A stretch of DNA of 42,615 nucleotides from an uncultured Porphyromonadaceae bacterium. GTDB taxonomy: Bacteria > Bacteroidota > Bacteroidia > Bacteroidales > Muribaculaceae. Shown piece by piece: positions 26,006 through 35,836 of the stretch (the first letter of the stretch is position 1; each line of letters opens with the position of its first letter). The notes under the pieces are model-generated. The model searched no databases. It saw only the letters and a list, made by a program, of their open reading frames with translations, and was not told where the DNA came from. A program made the translations under genes and the position numbers. The stretch is taken from NCBI GenBank assembly GCA_947175605.1, contig CAMWNH010000010.1:1-42615 (forward strand), read 5' to 3'.

Positions 26006-27229
26006 TTAGTTGTTCTCGGTGATGGTGACAGCGCGGTCGAGCGATGCGCACTTCTTGCCGAGGTCCTGATGCAGGTTGTTGGTGTTGTTGTCAACGATGG
26101 TGAGCTGGTTAGCATTCACGCCGTTGCGGAGGAGAACCTTCTCAACGCCGGCTGCACGGTTCTTGCGGAGACGGGCGTTGATGGCGTCAGTGCCGGTGAA
26201 GTTGTCAGCCCAGCCGGTAACGGTGTACTTCTGATCGGGGTGCTGTGCCATTTCAGCTGCAACAGCCTTGATTACGCGTGCATTTTCAGCAGAGAGACGC
26301 GATACGCCGATGGGGTAGTAAACCGTAGCGAGGGGAGCCTTGATGGTCTCCACAACGCGCTCGACAGGACGCTCGAGGCATGCCTTGAGCTGTGCTTCCA
26401 GCTCTTCGATGCGACGGTTGGCTGCGTCGAGGCGTGCGCGCAGAGGATCGCAGTTTTCGGGTTCGGGGCAAACGGGAACGATGGGTGCGCTCCAGTTGCG
26501 TCCGCGGAAGTTATAGGTCAGGGCCAGGTTAGCCGAGATGTTGTTCCAGGAACGGTTGCCGCCTACTACATCCGTGATGCCTTCGTAAAGCGTGTAGCGA
26601 ATGTCAAGAGCGAGAGCCATCTGCTTGGAGATGCGGAAGGAGTTGATGATGCCGGCGCGGAGGGCGAGCACTTTATCCTTGAAGAAGTGGTACTTGCCGC
26701 CCATTTCGGACTTCTCGAAGGGGAATACGCCTTCGCCGCCTGCATAGGCGATGAAGTTGTAGCCACGGTTGGGCTTGTAGCCGCACCACCAGTTGGTGAT
26801 GTTCAGCATGGCGTCGAAGTTCAGACCGAGAGTGTTGAACTTCTGGCGGTAGTAGCCGTCAACGGTGGGCTGGCCGGGAACTACACCCGAAGCGTCCTTG
26901 AAGTCGGACAGCGATTTTAGCTGTGCCCAGTTCAGGCCAACGCGAAGACCCATGATGGGCGAGAACCACTTGCCCACATAGAGAGCGGCCTGGGGCGAGA
27001 AGCGGTCCTTGAGATCGCGATGCGAGGTGTACTCGCTGAAGTTTACGTTTGCGCCGCCTTCTGCGGTGATGAACCAGTTGTCTTTGAAGCGGTTGAAGAG
27101 ATAGCCCTGTGAGGCATCCTCCACTGTCGTAACTTCCTGCACGACAGCGAGCTCTTCTACTACTTCCTGAGCCGAGAGAGCCTGGCCGGCAACGACTGCG
27201 AGGCCGAGAGCTAAGAGAGCTTTTTTCAT
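26006..27229 (-). CDS. OmpA family outer-membrane protein
   Basis: A 407-aa protein: signal peptide MKKALLALGLAVVAGQALSA, an N-terminal beta-barrel of about 220 residues, a Pro/Glu linker with a short coiled coil (CDPLRARLDAANRRIEELEA), and a C-terminal OmpA-like peptidoglycan-binding domain (TVYYPIGVSRLSAENARVI; VTGWADNFTG; NARLRKNRAAGVEKVL). This is the major-porin/OmpA architecture that ties the outer membrane to the cell wall. The frame is open to 27298; ATG 27229 begins the signal peptide and sits downstream of a -7 box. It is monocistronic with a strong terminator. Confidence 0.94.
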   Translation of the reverse strand: MKKALLALGLAVVAGQALSAQEVVEELAVVQEVTTVEDASQGYLFNRFKDNWFITAEGGANVNFSEYTSHRDLKDRFSPQAALYVGKWFSPIMGLRVGLNWAQLKSLSDFKDASGVVPGQPTVDGYYRQKFNTLGLNFDAMLNITNWWCGYKPNRGYNFIAYAGGEGVFPFEKSEMGGKYHFFKDKVLALRAGIINSFRISKQMALALDIRYTLYEGITDVVGGNRSWNNISANLALTYNFRGRNWSAPIVPVCPEPENCDPLRARLDAANRRIEELEAQLKACLERPVERVVETIKAPLATVYYPIGVSRLSAENARVIKAVAAEMAQHPDQKYTVTGWADNFTGTDAINARLRKNRAAGVEKVLLRNGVNANQLTIVDNNTNNLHQDLGKKCASLDRAVTITENN

Positions 27230-27295
27230 AGGAGAAATTTTGTTATGGTTGTTGTTATAAAATAGTTTCTGTCTTGGACGGACTCTAAAGTCTCG

Positions 27296-27303
27296 CAAAA
27301 TTA
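27296..27303 (-). promoter_or_regulatory. -7 element TAATTTTG for the OmpA-family gene
   Basis: A full TAnnTTTG match on the minus strand, 66 nt upstream of the ATG at 27229 and within a 154-nt gap; the -33 region is poorly conserved (TTTA at an atypical distance). Confidence 0.5.
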
Positions 27304-27383
27304 CAACATTTTTTTTAATTAAACCGCCTGAATGTGAAAAAAGTTTTCGTCCTCCTGCGGTTTTATAAAAACTGTTGCGGTTT

Positions 27384-29456
27384 TTAGTAGTTCTCGCGCA
27401 GCGGATTTTCGATTCCGAGTTTGCCTTTCACCCAGTTGAAGATATTGTCAGGGGTGTAGCCGAACTTTTCATCGAGCACCTTGTAGGGAGCCGATGCGCC
27501 GAAGCGGCCCATCGAGTAAATCTCGCCGCGGAATCCGTCGATCAGCCGGATCGAGTCGGGCAATCCGGCCGTGAGTCCTAACTGCGGAACCCCCAGCGGC
27601 AGCACGCTAAGGCGATAGGCCTCGTCCTGATCGTTGAACAGACCCGTCGAAGGCACGGACACAACCGATGCACGGATTCCCTCGGCAGCCAGCATCGCAC
27701 GCACATCGCAGAGCAGCGATACTTCCGAGCCGTTGGCCACGAGCACCACATCCGGTGTTCCCTCGCCCGGCGCAGGAAGCGCCACATATCCGCCGCGAAG
27801 CGCGCCGGCCGCGGCCTCGATGCGCGTCATGCCCTCCGGAGCGGGCAGGTCCTTGATGTCCTGACGCGAAGTGATCAGGCCTGTGGGACGCTTGTCGGCT
27901 GCCATGGCCATCTGCCATGCATAGGACGTCTCCGCAGCATCGGCCGGACGGAGCACAAGCATGGAGCGCTCGCCGCTGAAATTGCGGATTTCCTCAAGCA
28001 GGCGCAGCTGAGCCTCCTGCTCCACGGGCTCGTGGGTCGGACCATCCTCGCCCACGCGGAATGCATCGTGGCTCCAGACGTATTTCACGGGCAGTTGCAT
28101 CAGCGCCGACATGCGTATCGCAGGCTTCTGATAGTCAGAGAATACGAAGAAGGTACCGCAGGCGGCGATGCACCCCCCGTGCAGGGCAATGCCGTTCATT
28201 ATGGCGGCCATGGTCAGCTCGGCCACGCCTGCATGCAGGAATGCGCCCGTGAAGTCGTGCGGCGCAAAGGCATGCGTTTTCTTCAGGAAGCCGTCCGTCT
28301 TATCGGAATTGGCCAGGTCGGCCGACGATACGATCATGTTGCCCACCTTCTCGGCCAGCACGCCTAACACATCGGCCGATGCCGTGCGCGTGGCCACATC
28401 GGCCTTGTGCACGATGGCGGCATAGTCGATTTCGGGAATGTAGCCGTCAAGGTAGCCTTTGAGCGTCACGGCCTCGGCCGGATGCGCTTCCGCCCACTGG
28501 CGGTGTGCCTCCTTGCGTTCGGCCACGATCTTGCGCAGCTCCTCGGCGCGGCGGCGGTAGAGCTCGGCCGTCTCGGGGAAGATTGCGAAAGGCGCGTCCG
28601 GGTCGGCCCCCAGATTGCGGTATGTTGCAGGCATGTCCACGCCGGCCTTGCTCAGGGGCTGCCCGTGCGTGCTGCACAGGCCTTCCATCTTCTCGCCGGC
28701 GGCATTGCGTGCGCCCAGACCCATCACCGTGCGACCGATAATGAGGGTGGGGCGCTGTGTCTCCTCGCCGGCCGCAGCCAGTGCGTGAGCCACCTCGTCG
28801 GGGTCGTTGCCGTTGATTTCAAGCACGTTCCAGCCCCATGCGCGGTATTTAGCAGCATAGTCTTCGCTGTCCACGGCGTCCACGTCTGTCGACAGCTGCA
28901 CGCCGTTCGAGTCGTAGAACATGATGAGGTTCGCAAGGCCCAGGTAGCCGGCTATGCGGCCTGCGCCCTGCGAGATTTCCTCCTGGATGCCGCCGTCGGA
29001 GATGAAGGCGTAGGTCTTGTGCGCGCATGTCTCGCCGAAGCGGGCCACGAGGAAGCGCTCGGCGATAGCGGCGCCCACGGCCATGGTATGGCCTTGGCCG
29101 AGGGGGCCGGAAGTGTTTTCAATACCGTGAGCCGGATCCACTTCGGGGTGGCCGGGCGTCACCGAACCCCACTGGCGGAACTGCTGCAGCTCGGCCAGCG
29201 TGTAGCGGCCCGTAAGGGCCAGCACCGAGTAGAGCATCGGCGACATGTGGCCCGGATCGAGGAAGAATCGGTCACGCCAGGGCCAGGTGGCATCGTCAGG
29301 GTCGTATACGAGAAATTTCGAATAGAGGACGTTGACAAAGTCAGCGCCACCCATAGCGCCTCCGGGATGTCCGGACTTGGCTTTTTCGACCATTGCGGCC
29401 GATAGCACGCGGATATTGTCGGCTGCCCGGGTGAGAGTCTTCGCGTCGGTTACCAT
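27384..29456 (-). CDS. tkt: Transketolase
   Basis: A 690-aa thiamine diphosphate enzyme of the non-oxidative pentose phosphate pathway. The TPP-binding region (FISDGGIQEEISQGAGR then NLIMFYDSNGVQ), the N-terminal SGHPGGAMGGADF, GPLGQGHTMAVGAA, and the second-domain VGEDGPTHEPVEQ are all as expected. Length is full. It is the last of four co-directional genes (DUF4494, yggS, MFS transporter, tkt), 52 nt after the transporter. No convincing terminator was found in the 154-nt gap towards the OmpA gene. Confidence 0.96.
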   Translation of the reverse strand: MVTDAKTLTRAADNIRVLSAAMVEKAKSGHPGGAMGGADFVNVLYSKFLVYDPDDATWPWRDRFFLDPGHMSPMLYSVLALTGRYTLAELQQFRQWGSVTPGHPEVDPAHGIENTSGPLGQGHTMAVGAAIAERFLVARFGETCAHKTYAFISDGGIQEEISQGAGRIAGYLGLANLIMFYDSNGVQLSTDVDAVDSEDYAAKYRAWGWNVLEINGNDPDEVAHALAAAGEETQRPTLIIGRTVMGLGARNAAGEKMEGLCSTHGQPLSKAGVDMPATYRNLGADPDAPFAIFPETAELYRRRAEELRKIVAERKEAHRQWAEAHPAEAVTLKGYLDGYIPEIDYAAIVHKADVATRTASADVLGVLAEKVGNMIVSSADLANSDKTDGFLKKTHAFAPHDFTGAFLHAGVAELTMAAIMNGIALHGGCIAACGTFFVFSDYQKPAIRMSALMQLPVKYVWSHDAFRVGEDGPTHEPVEQEAQLRLLEEIRNFSGERSMLVLRPADAAETSYAWQMAMAADKRPTGLITSRQDIKDLPAPEGMTRIEAAAGALRGGYVALPAPGEGTPDVVLVANGSEVSLLCDVRAMLAAEGIRASVVSVPSTGLFNDQDEAYRLSVLPLGVPQLGLTAGLPDSIRLIDGFRGEIYSMGRFGASAPYKVLDEKFGYTPDNIFNWVKGKLGIENPLRENY

Positions 29457-29508
29457 AGCAGTTCTTTAAAATGGGGAATGATGTTGTATTTGGTGATGAA
29501 TTAGAAGC

Positions 29509-30882
29509 TTAGAGGTTGCGCGGATCGGGAGCCTCGTCCTCGTCGTTGACGGGGATGTCCGTATTCACGTTGCGCGAGCCCACGAGGCCGTAGTACAGCA
29601 GATATGCCAGCATAGCCACGATGAGCCAGTAGGACGTCATGTAGTCCGTCGCTCCGGCTATAGCGTTCTGGATCAGAGGCATCACGCCGCCGCCTACTAC
29701 CATCATCATGAAGATGCCGGAAGCCTTGGCCGTGTACTTGCCCAGGCCTTCGACGGCAAGGTTGAAGATGCCGCCCCACATCACCGATGTGCAGAGGCCG
29801 CAAAGCACCAGAAGCAGGGCCTTGGCGGGCACCATGGCGGTGGTGAAGCCTTCGCCGGCCGAGTATGCGGGCATGCTCAGGCGGATGTCGGAGGGCAGGA
29901 AGATGGCGATGCATACGAGCGCGATGGCAACTGTGCTGACGGTGATGAGCTGCGCGCGCGACGATACCTTGCCCGAGATGACGCTCGATACCAGACGGCC
30001 CACCAGCATCAGCAGCCAGTAGATGGCGGCAACACCGCCGGCCACGGCCGTAGCATTTTCAGTGATGCCCGAGGCTGCGGAGTCGGAAAGATAGAAGATA
30101 AGCATGCCGGGGATGCCCACTTCCAGGCCAACATAGAAGAAGATGCCGATCACGCCAAGCACCGTGTGGCGGAAGCTCCAGGGGCTGTGGGGCTCCTTGC
30201 GGGCCTTGTCGCCGCCCTTGCGCAGGTGCGGTTCGGGGATAGCTACGAAGCTAATGATGATGAACGCCAGCACGAATACTGTCATGGCGATGTAGAGCAG
30301 CGGAGCCACGTCGTTCATCGACGTGCGGTCCGTCACCTGGCCGATGAGCATACCCACGAAGAAGGGCGTGAGCGTGCCGGCCAGAGAGTTGAAGGAGCCA
30401 CCGGCCTGCACGAGCTGGTTGCCGCGGTTGCCGCCGCCGCCCAGGAGGTTGAGCATCGGGTTAACGACCGTGTTGAGCATGCACACGCTGAAACCGCAGA
30501 CGAATGCGCCCAGCAGGTAGATGATAAAGTTGAGTGTGACGGCCACCGAGTCAACCATGAACACGTCCACCGTCGTGCCCGTGAAGCCCGAAAGCCACTG
30601 CAGCACAAGGCCCACGAAGCCTACGGCCATGGCGGCGAGCGCCGTTTTCTTGTAGCCGATGCGCGAGAGCATGTTGCCTGCGGGGATGCCCATGAAGAGA
30701 TAGGCCAGGAAGTTCATGAGGTTGCCCAGCATGCCGGACCAGTCGTAATTGTTTTTCCAGATAGTGCCCAGAGGGGCGGCGAGGTTGGTCACGAAGGAAA
30801 TCATTGCGAAGAGGAAGAACATCGCAACGATTGCCACAACGTTTGTCGAGGCCCCGCTTTGTCTTGCATTGGTGTTAGCCAT
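29509..30882 (-). CDS. FHS-family sugar:H+ symporter (MFS)
   Basis: A 457-aa major facilitator with about 12 membrane helices. The LVQAGGSFNSLAGTLTPFFVG stretch (broken here at Phe-Phe), GNLMNFLAYLFMGIPAGNML and RIGYKKTALAAM match the fucose-galactose-glucose:H+ symporter (FucP/GluP-like) family common in Bacteroidota. The substrate is probably a hexose, judging by family only. It lies 25 nt downstream of yggS and upstream of transketolase, a pairing consistent with sugar uptake feeding the pentose phosphate pathway (inference). Confidence 0.88.
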   Translation of the reverse strand: MANTNARQSGASTNVVAIVAMFFLFAMISFVTNLAAPLGTIWKNNYDWSGMLGNLMNFLAYLFMGIPAGNMLSRIGYKKTALAAMAVGFVGLVLQWLSGFTGTTVDVFMVDSVAVTLNFIIYLLGAFVCGFSVCMLNTVVNPMLNLLGGGGNRGNQLVQAGGSFNSLAGTLTPFFVGMLIGQVTDRTSMNDVAPLLYIAMTVFVLAFIIISFVAIPEPHLRKGGDKARKEPHSPWSFRHTVLGVIGIFFYVGLEVGIPGMLIFYLSDSAASGITENATAVAGGVAAIYWLLMLVGRLVSSVISGKVSSRAQLITVSTVAIALVCIAIFLPSDIRLSMPAYSAGEGFTTAMVPAKALLLVLCGLCTSVMWGGIFNLAVEGLGKYTAKASGIFMMMVVGGGVMPLIQNAIAGATDYMTSYWLIVAMLAYLLYYGLVGSRNVNTDIPVNDEDEAPDPRNL

Positions 30883-30907
30883 TTGGTTTTAGGGTTTTAA
30901 GGATTTT

Positions 30908-31606
30908 TTATTTTGATTGGTTTTGTATTTCCGGATTTTGGGCGGCCGCGCGTTCGCCGAAAATGGCTGTGCCTATGCGCACGTGTGTGCTGCCTTCTTC
31001 GATGGCCGTGCGGTAGTCGTCGCTCATGCCCATCGAGAGTATGTCGAATCCGCGCAGGTCGGGAGCCAGCTCCAGGATGCGGCGTCGCAGCTCGGCCACG
31101 CGGCGGAAATCCTCGCGCACCCGCTCTGCGTCGTCGGTATTCGAGGCCATGGCCATCAGTCCGCACAGATGTGTGGCCCGCAGCTTTTCAAAGCGGCGGG
31201 CGCCGAAATAGTCCAGAAGTTCCTCGGGCGAGAAGCCGAATTTTGTCTCCTCCTGCGCCACGTGCACCTGCAGCAGCACGCGCGATGTCACGCCCGCGCG
31301 CTCGCTCTCGCTGTCCACGAGCTCCAGCAGGCGCTCCGAGTCTATGGATTCTATCAGAGTGGCATGGCCCACCAGTCGGCGCACCTTGTTGGTCTGCAGG
31401 TGGCCGATGAAGTGCCAGTTGACGTCGGCAGGCAGTTGCGGGGCCTTTTCTGTCAGTTCCTGAATCCGGCTCTCGCCGAAACTGCGCTGTCCGGCTTCGT
31501 ATGCCTCGAGTATTTGTTCCACGGGGTGGAATTTCGACACGGCCACGAGCTCCACGCCCTCGGGGAGGGTGGCGCGTATGCTGCGTATGCGGTCGGCTAT
31601 GCTCAT
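30908..31606 (-). CDS. yggS: YggS/PLPBP family pyridoxal phosphate-binding protein
   Basis: A 232-aa PLP-homeostasis protein of the YggS/PROSC family with an alanine-racemase-like TIM barrel. The PLP lysine is K25 in VAVSKFHP; FGESRIQELTEKAPQL, WHFIGHLQTNKV, and the phosphate-binding SMGMSDDYRTAIEEGSTHVRIG are typical. No catalytic activity is known for the family; it controls cellular PLP and amino acid balance. It begins 19 nt after the DUF4494 gene. Confidence 0.94.
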   Translation of the reverse strand: MSIADRIRSIRATLPEGVELVAVSKFHPVEQILEAYEAGQRSFGESRIQELTEKAPQLPADVNWHFIGHLQTNKVRRLVGHATLIESIDSERLLELVDSESERAGVTSRVLLQVHVAQEETKFGFSPEELLDYFGARRFEKLRATHLCGLMAMASNTDDAERVREDFRRVAELRRRILELAPDLRGFDILSMGMSDDYRTAIEEGSTHVRIGTAIFGERAAAQNPEIQNQSK

Positions 31607-31625
31607 GGCTTGTGTTGTTGGTCGG

Positions 31626-32078
31626 TTATTCCTGGCGCGGGCCGTCGGCCACCACTTTCATTTTGTACACATCCATCAGGGGTGTTTCCTGGATGGACAC
31701 GATTTCGTAGTCGGCCATCGTATTGGCCATGCCTTTGGTGAAGTTCTCGAAGGCGCTCTTGAAGCCGTTGCACTGCACCAGAATCTGCGATACCGAGCGT
31801 TTCTCGGCGCCGGAGCGCTCGTCTATGGTTATGAAGGCAACTTTGGCCAGATACCAGCGGTCGCCGCCCTCGTTCCAGAAGATTTCGGAGATGCGCGAGC
31901 GTTTCACGGCCGCTACGGAGAATTCACCCGATATGAAGGGCCTCTGTTCCTCGGTTATGCGGGCCTCAGCCTCCGTGAAGGTCAGCGCATCCACAAGGTA
32001 GGGCTCTGTCACCTTCTTGGCCGAGCCGTTTTCCTGAATCTTATCGTAGCGTACTTTGCATTCAAACCAGTTGGACAT
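31626..32078 (-). CDS. DUF4494 domain protein
   Basis: A 150-aa cytosolic protein of a Bacteroidota-specific family (DUF4494), beginning MSNWFECKVRYDKIQENGSA, with the central AEARITEEQRPFISGEFSV and GDRWYLAKVAFITIDERSG segments I associate with that family. Function is unknown. The frame extends to 32147, but ATG 32078 starts the conserved N-terminus and lies below the -7 promoter box at 32156-32163. It is the first gene of the DUF4494-yggS-MFS-tkt operon. Confidence 0.85.
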   Translation of the reverse strand: MSNWFECKVRYDKIQENGSAKKVTEPYLVDALTFTEAEARITEEQRPFISGEFSVAAVKRSRISEIFWNEGGDRWYLAKVAFITIDERSGAEKRSVSQILVQCNGFKSAFENFTKGMANTMADYEIVSIQETPLMDVYKMKVVADGPRQE

Positions 32079-32155
32079 GGCGTTTCGTGAGATAATGATT
32101 GTGAAAATTCTGCGATTTATATTAAATAGGAGAAATCCGTGGGACAATCCGGCTA

Positions 32156-32163
32156 CAAAGATA
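32156..32163 (-). promoter_or_regulatory. -7 element TATCTTTG for the DUF4494 operon
   Basis: Full TAnnTTTG match on the minus strand about 78 nt upstream of the ATG at 32078. No matching -33 box was seen. Confidence 0.5.
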
Positions 32164-32403
32164 CAACTTTTTTTTTATTCAGAGACCTTTCGCGCGGAAA
32201 TGCGTGTGATCTGTAGCATATGGCTGCGCGGCATTGTGATTTTTTGAACAAAAAATGTTAAATATACGTTTTTGCGCTAAGTGGCTGATAGTATGGGGTA
32301 CATATGTTGTATAGATATGCTTTTTAACATGATTTCAACCTTTCAAAGTGTCATTGCTCCCAATTTTTTTGTTTCAAAAATTTAAAGAATCAAATATTTG
32401 TAT

Positions 32404-32411
32404 TAATTTTG
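32404..32411 (+). promoter_or_regulatory. -7 element TAATTTTG for the susC operon
   Basis: Full TAnnTTTG match, leaving a leader of about 85 nt to the susC ATG at 32504. The -33 position carries only TTTA, suggesting dependence on an activator or a weak basal promoter. Confidence 0.5.
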
Positions 32412-32503
32412 CACAATCATCGCGCTCTGTACGCAGGGGTGTGGTGTGTTCCAATAGCAGAAAACAACTAATCAACCAATTTTATGTCTAATTAAATTTT
32501 TGT

Positions 32504-35500
32504 ATGAAAAAGCTGTTTCTATTATTTCTGACAGTGCTTTCGATCGGCTTGTGTGCGTCGGCGCAGACGCGCACCGTCACGGGTACTGTCTATGACGCTC
32601 AGGCGAGTGGCGAGCCGCTCGTGGGCGTTTCGGTTACAGCCGGCCAGGGCCATGGCGCGGTTACGGACATCGACGGTCACTTCTCGATTTCCGTGCCTGC
32701 TTCCATCAAGGCTCTGAGCTTCGCTTATGTAGGCTACAAGAGCCAGGATGTTAACATTCCCGCCAACGGCAAGATGAGCGTTTATCTCAGCCCCGCCACA
32801 GAGATGCTCGATGAAGTTATCGCTGTGGCTTACGGTGAGCAGAAGCGCTCGGCCTTCACCGGTTCGGCAGCTGTCGTAGGTGCCGCCGCTATCGAAAAGA
32901 CGCAGAGCTCCAACGTGCTCGATGCTCTTTCGGGTCGTGTGGCCGGTCTTCAGCTGTCCAACGCATCCGGCGCTCCCGGTTCGGGCAACCCCACCATCCG
33001 CGTGCGTGGTTTCTCCTCGCTGAACTCCGATATGAACGCCCCCCTCATCATTGTGGACGGCGCTCCCTTCACCGGTGATATCACCACTCTGAATAACAAC
33101 GATATCGAGAGCATGACCGTCCTCAAGGACGCCGCTTCCAACGCACTCTACGGTGCCCGCGGCGCTAACGGCGTCATCCTCATCACCACCAAGCGCGCCA
33201 AGTACGGCGAGGCTCAGGTGGTTGTAGACGCCAAGTGGGGTGCCAATACGCGCGCCACGCAGGACTACAACTATATCACCGATCCCGGCCAGTACTACGA
33301 AACTTATTATCAGAGTCTTTACAATTATGCAAGCTTTTCTCCGGAAATTGGAGGCCTCGGTTTGTCCAATGAAGCTGCGAATGTTTGGGCCAACTCCAAT
33401 ATGATCAACTCCAGCACCTATGGTCTCGGCTATAATGTATATACCGTGCCCGCAGGTCAGATGCTTATCGGTCAGAACGGCAAGCTCAATCCAAACGCAA
33501 CCCTCGGCAATGTGGTCAACTACCGCGGTGTTGAATATCTGCTGACTCCCGACAACTGGCTGGACGCTACCTACAAGAGCAGCCTCCGTCAGGAATACAA
33601 CCTGAGCGTGGCACAGGGTACGGAAAAGAGCAACTTCCGCGCTTCTGTCGGCTACCTTGACAATCAGGGTATCATCGCTTCCAAGACGGACTACAAGCGC
33701 TTCACAGGCCGCTTGACCGCAGACATTCAGGCCAAGCCCTGGCTGAAGGTCGGCGCTAATGTGAACTATACACACTACTCCGCTCACTTTATGGACGGCG
33801 ATGAAGGTTCGTCCAACTCGACCGGCAACGTTTTCGCTGCTGCTACCGAAATCGCTCCCATCTATCCTCTCTACATACGCGATGCCAACGGTAACATCAT
33901 GATTGATGCCAACGGCCTCCAGCGTTACGACTATGGCGACGGTGCAAATGCAGGTCTCATGCGTCCGGTATTCCCGAATTCCAATGCTCTAAATGCTGCC
34001 ATGCTCGACACAAGCGAGAGCAATGGCAACCTCTTCAGTGCCACCGGCTACTTCGAAGTGCGCTTCCTCAAGGATTTCCGCTTCACTTCGAACAACACCG
34101 TCTACCTGAACGAACGTCGTGCAAGCAGCATCACCAACCCCTTCTACGGCTCCTATGCCGATATGAACGGTATTGCCAGCAAGAGCCACACCCGTCAGTT
34201 CAATCAGAGCTATCAGCAGCTCCTCAACTGGAACCACGAGTTCGGCAAGCACAACGTAGGTGTTCTCGCCGGTCACGAATACAACCTCCAGAAGGGCTTT
34301 ACGCTGAGCGCTTCTAAGAACAATATGTTCGATCCCTGGAATTCCGAGCTCAACAATGCTATCGTTGACGGTTCCGCTTCGTCCTACACTACCGAGTATA
34401 ACAACGAAGGTTGGATTTTCCGCGGTCTTTACGACTACGATGCCAAGTACTTCGGCAATGTATCCTACCGTCGCGACGCTTCCTCCAAGTTCGATCCCAA
34501 GCACCGCTGGGGTAACTTCTGGAGTATCGGTGCATCGTGGATCATCTCCAAGGAATCCTTCATGGAGTCCACGCAGAGCTGGCTCAACTCCCTCAAGGTG
34601 AAGGTGTCGTATGGCGAGCAGGGTAATGATAACATCCCGAACTTCCTCTACACCAACAACTACAGCCTTGCTAATGTAAACGGCTATCCCGCAGCCGTTC
34701 CCACACTCATGGGTAACAAGAAGATCTCCTGGGAAAAGGGTGGTAACCTTAATGCAGGTGTCGAGTTCTCGATGTTCAATAATCGCTTCTCCGGCGGCAT
34801 CGACGGCTTCTACCGCAAGACCACCGACATGCTCATGTACTTCTCGCTTCCCACATCTTTCGGCTACACCGGCTACTACCGCAATGTGGGCGACATGATG
34901 AACGCAGGTATCGAACTCGAGCTCTCCGGTATCGCCGTGCAGACCCATGACTTCACCTGGACTGTGAACTTCAACATGACTTGGTATAAGAACCGCGTAA
35001 CATATCTCGATCCTGAAACCAAGCAGAATATCGCTTATAGACCTGATTTCAAGAATGGCGAGTGCAAGGATAGCTTCGGTGGTTATGGTAGCGGCTCCTA
35101 TTTCTATGGCGAAGGTCTCCCCATGTACACTTACTACAACCAGAAGTATGCAGGCGTAGATCCTGACTCCGGTAAGGCTCTTTGGTATAAGGCTATCAAG
35201 TACACTGAACAGGATTTGGCGGACGGCATCATTTCCGACGAAAAGCTTATTGGTACGCCTACCGGCGAAATGACAACTACCGACGTTTATGGTGATGCAG
35301 ATCGCTTCCTTGTAGGTTCCTGTCTCGCTCCGGTTTACGGCGGTCTTAGCACGAGCTTCGACTATAAGGGCTTCGATCTTACCGTGAACTGCAACTATCA
35401 GATCGGTGGTCTGGTCTACGATTCAGGCTACTCTCGTCTGATGACCAATCCTACGTCCACGCAGTTCAAGGGTCAGAATCTGCATGCCGACCTGCTCAAT

Positions 35501-35821
35501 GCCTGGACTCCCGCCAACAGCACAAGCGATATTCCCCGCTTCTTCTTCGGTGATGAATATGCCGCACAGGCTTCGTCGCGCTTCCTGACCAATGCAAGCT
35601 ACTTCTCGATCGAGAACATCAACTTCGGCTACACTCTGCCCGCGTCGCTAACGCGCCGCATGTTCCTCCAGAAGCTCCGCTTCTACTTCGCATGCGAGAA
35701 CGTATGGGTATGGAGCAAGCGTCAGGGTCTCGATCCCCGTCAGAGCTTCACAGGCGGCAACAACAACACCTATTACGCACCTGTCCGCACTATCTCGGGC
35801 GGCTTATCCGTAACTTTCTAA
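32504..35821 (+). CDS. SusC/RagA-type TonB-dependent outer-membrane transporter
   Basis: A 1105-aa outer-membrane importer. Order of parts: signal peptide (to about residue 20), carboxypeptidase-regulatory-like domain (VTGTVYDAQASGEPLVGVSV onwards), TonB-box/plug region (EVIAVAYGEQKRSAFTGSA; SGRVAGLQLSNASGAPGSG; IRVRGFSSLN; LKDAASNALYGARGANGVIL), then the barrel, ending in an aromatic residue (GGLSVTF) as needed for barrel insertion. The plug motifs are those of SusC proteins that pair with SusD. It is followed 15 nt later by susD. The substrate (glycan or peptide) is unknown since no degrading enzyme is linked. Confidence 0.96.
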   Translation: MKKLFLLFLTVLSIGLCASAQTRTVTGTVYDAQASGEPLVGVSVTAGQGHGAVTDIDGHFSISVPASIKALSFAYVGYKSQDVNIPANGKMSVYLSPATEMLDEVIAVAYGEQKRSAFTGSAAVVGAAAIEKTQSSNVLDALSGRVAGLQLSNASGAPGSGNPTIRVRGFSSLNSDMNAPLIIVDGAPFTGDITTLNNNDIESMTVLKDAASNALYGARGANGVILITTKRAKYGEAQVVVDAKWGANTRATQDYNYITDPGQYYETYYQSLYNYASFSPEIGGLGLSNEAANVWANSNMINSSTYGLGYNVYTVPAGQMLIGQNGKLNPNATLGNVVNYRGVEYLLTPDNWLDATYKSSLRQEYNLSVAQGTEKSNFRASVGYLDNQGIIASKTDYKRFTGRLTADIQAKPWLKVGANVNYTHYSAHFMDGDEGSSNSTGNVFAAATEIAPIYPLYIRDANGNIMIDANGLQRYDYGDGANAGLMRPVFPNSNALNAAMLDTSESNGNLFSATGYFEVRFLKDFRFTSNNTVYLNERRASSITNPFYGSYADMNGIASKSHTRQFNQSYQQLLNWNHEFGKHNVGVLAGHEYNLQKGFTLSASKNNMFDPWNSELNNAIVDGSASSYTTEYNNEGWIFRGLYDYDAKYFGNVSYRRDASSKFDPKHRWGNFWSIGASWIISKESFMESTQSWLNSLKVKVSYGEQGNDNIPNFLYTNNYSLANVNGYPAAVPTLMGNKKISWEKGGNLNAGVEFSMFNNRFSGGIDGFYRKTTDMLMYFSLPTSFGYTGYYRNVGDMMNAGIELELSGIAVQTHDFTWTVNFNMTWYKNRVTYLDPETKQNIAYRPDFKNGECKDSFGGYGSGSYFYGEGLPMYTYYNQKYAGVDPDSGKALWYKAIKYTEQDLADGIISDEKLIGTPTGEMTTTDVYGDADRFLVGSCLAPVYGGLSTSFDYKGFDLTVNCNYQIGGLVYDSGYSRLMTNPTSTQFKGQNLHADLLNAWTPANSTSDIPRFFFGDEYAAQASSRFLTNASYFSIENINFGYTLPASLTRRMFLQKLRFYFACENVWVWSKRQGLDPRQSFTGGNNNTYYAPVRTISGGLSVTF

Positions 35822-35836
35822 TTAACTTAAGAAATA

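Larger units (their letters stand above)
32079..32503. other. Divergent intergenic region between the DUF4494 operon and susC
   Basis: A 425-nt AT-rich gap with no credible gene. It carries the minus-strand -7 box for DUF4494 (32156-32163) and the plus-strand -7 box for susC (32404-32411). Between them are poly-T tracts (32167-32176, 32364-32370) but no obvious operator repeats. Confidence 0.6.

Noticed and set aside
27304-27383. Terminator for tkt formed by AAACCGC (27321) and GCGGTTT (27357)
   Set aside because: The stem is only 7 bp with a loop of about 29 nt, and neither side has a proper T-run in the right orientation.
28407-29405. 332-codon plus-strand frame opposite transketolase
   Set aside because: Antisense to unambiguous tkt; no own promoter or recognisable domains.
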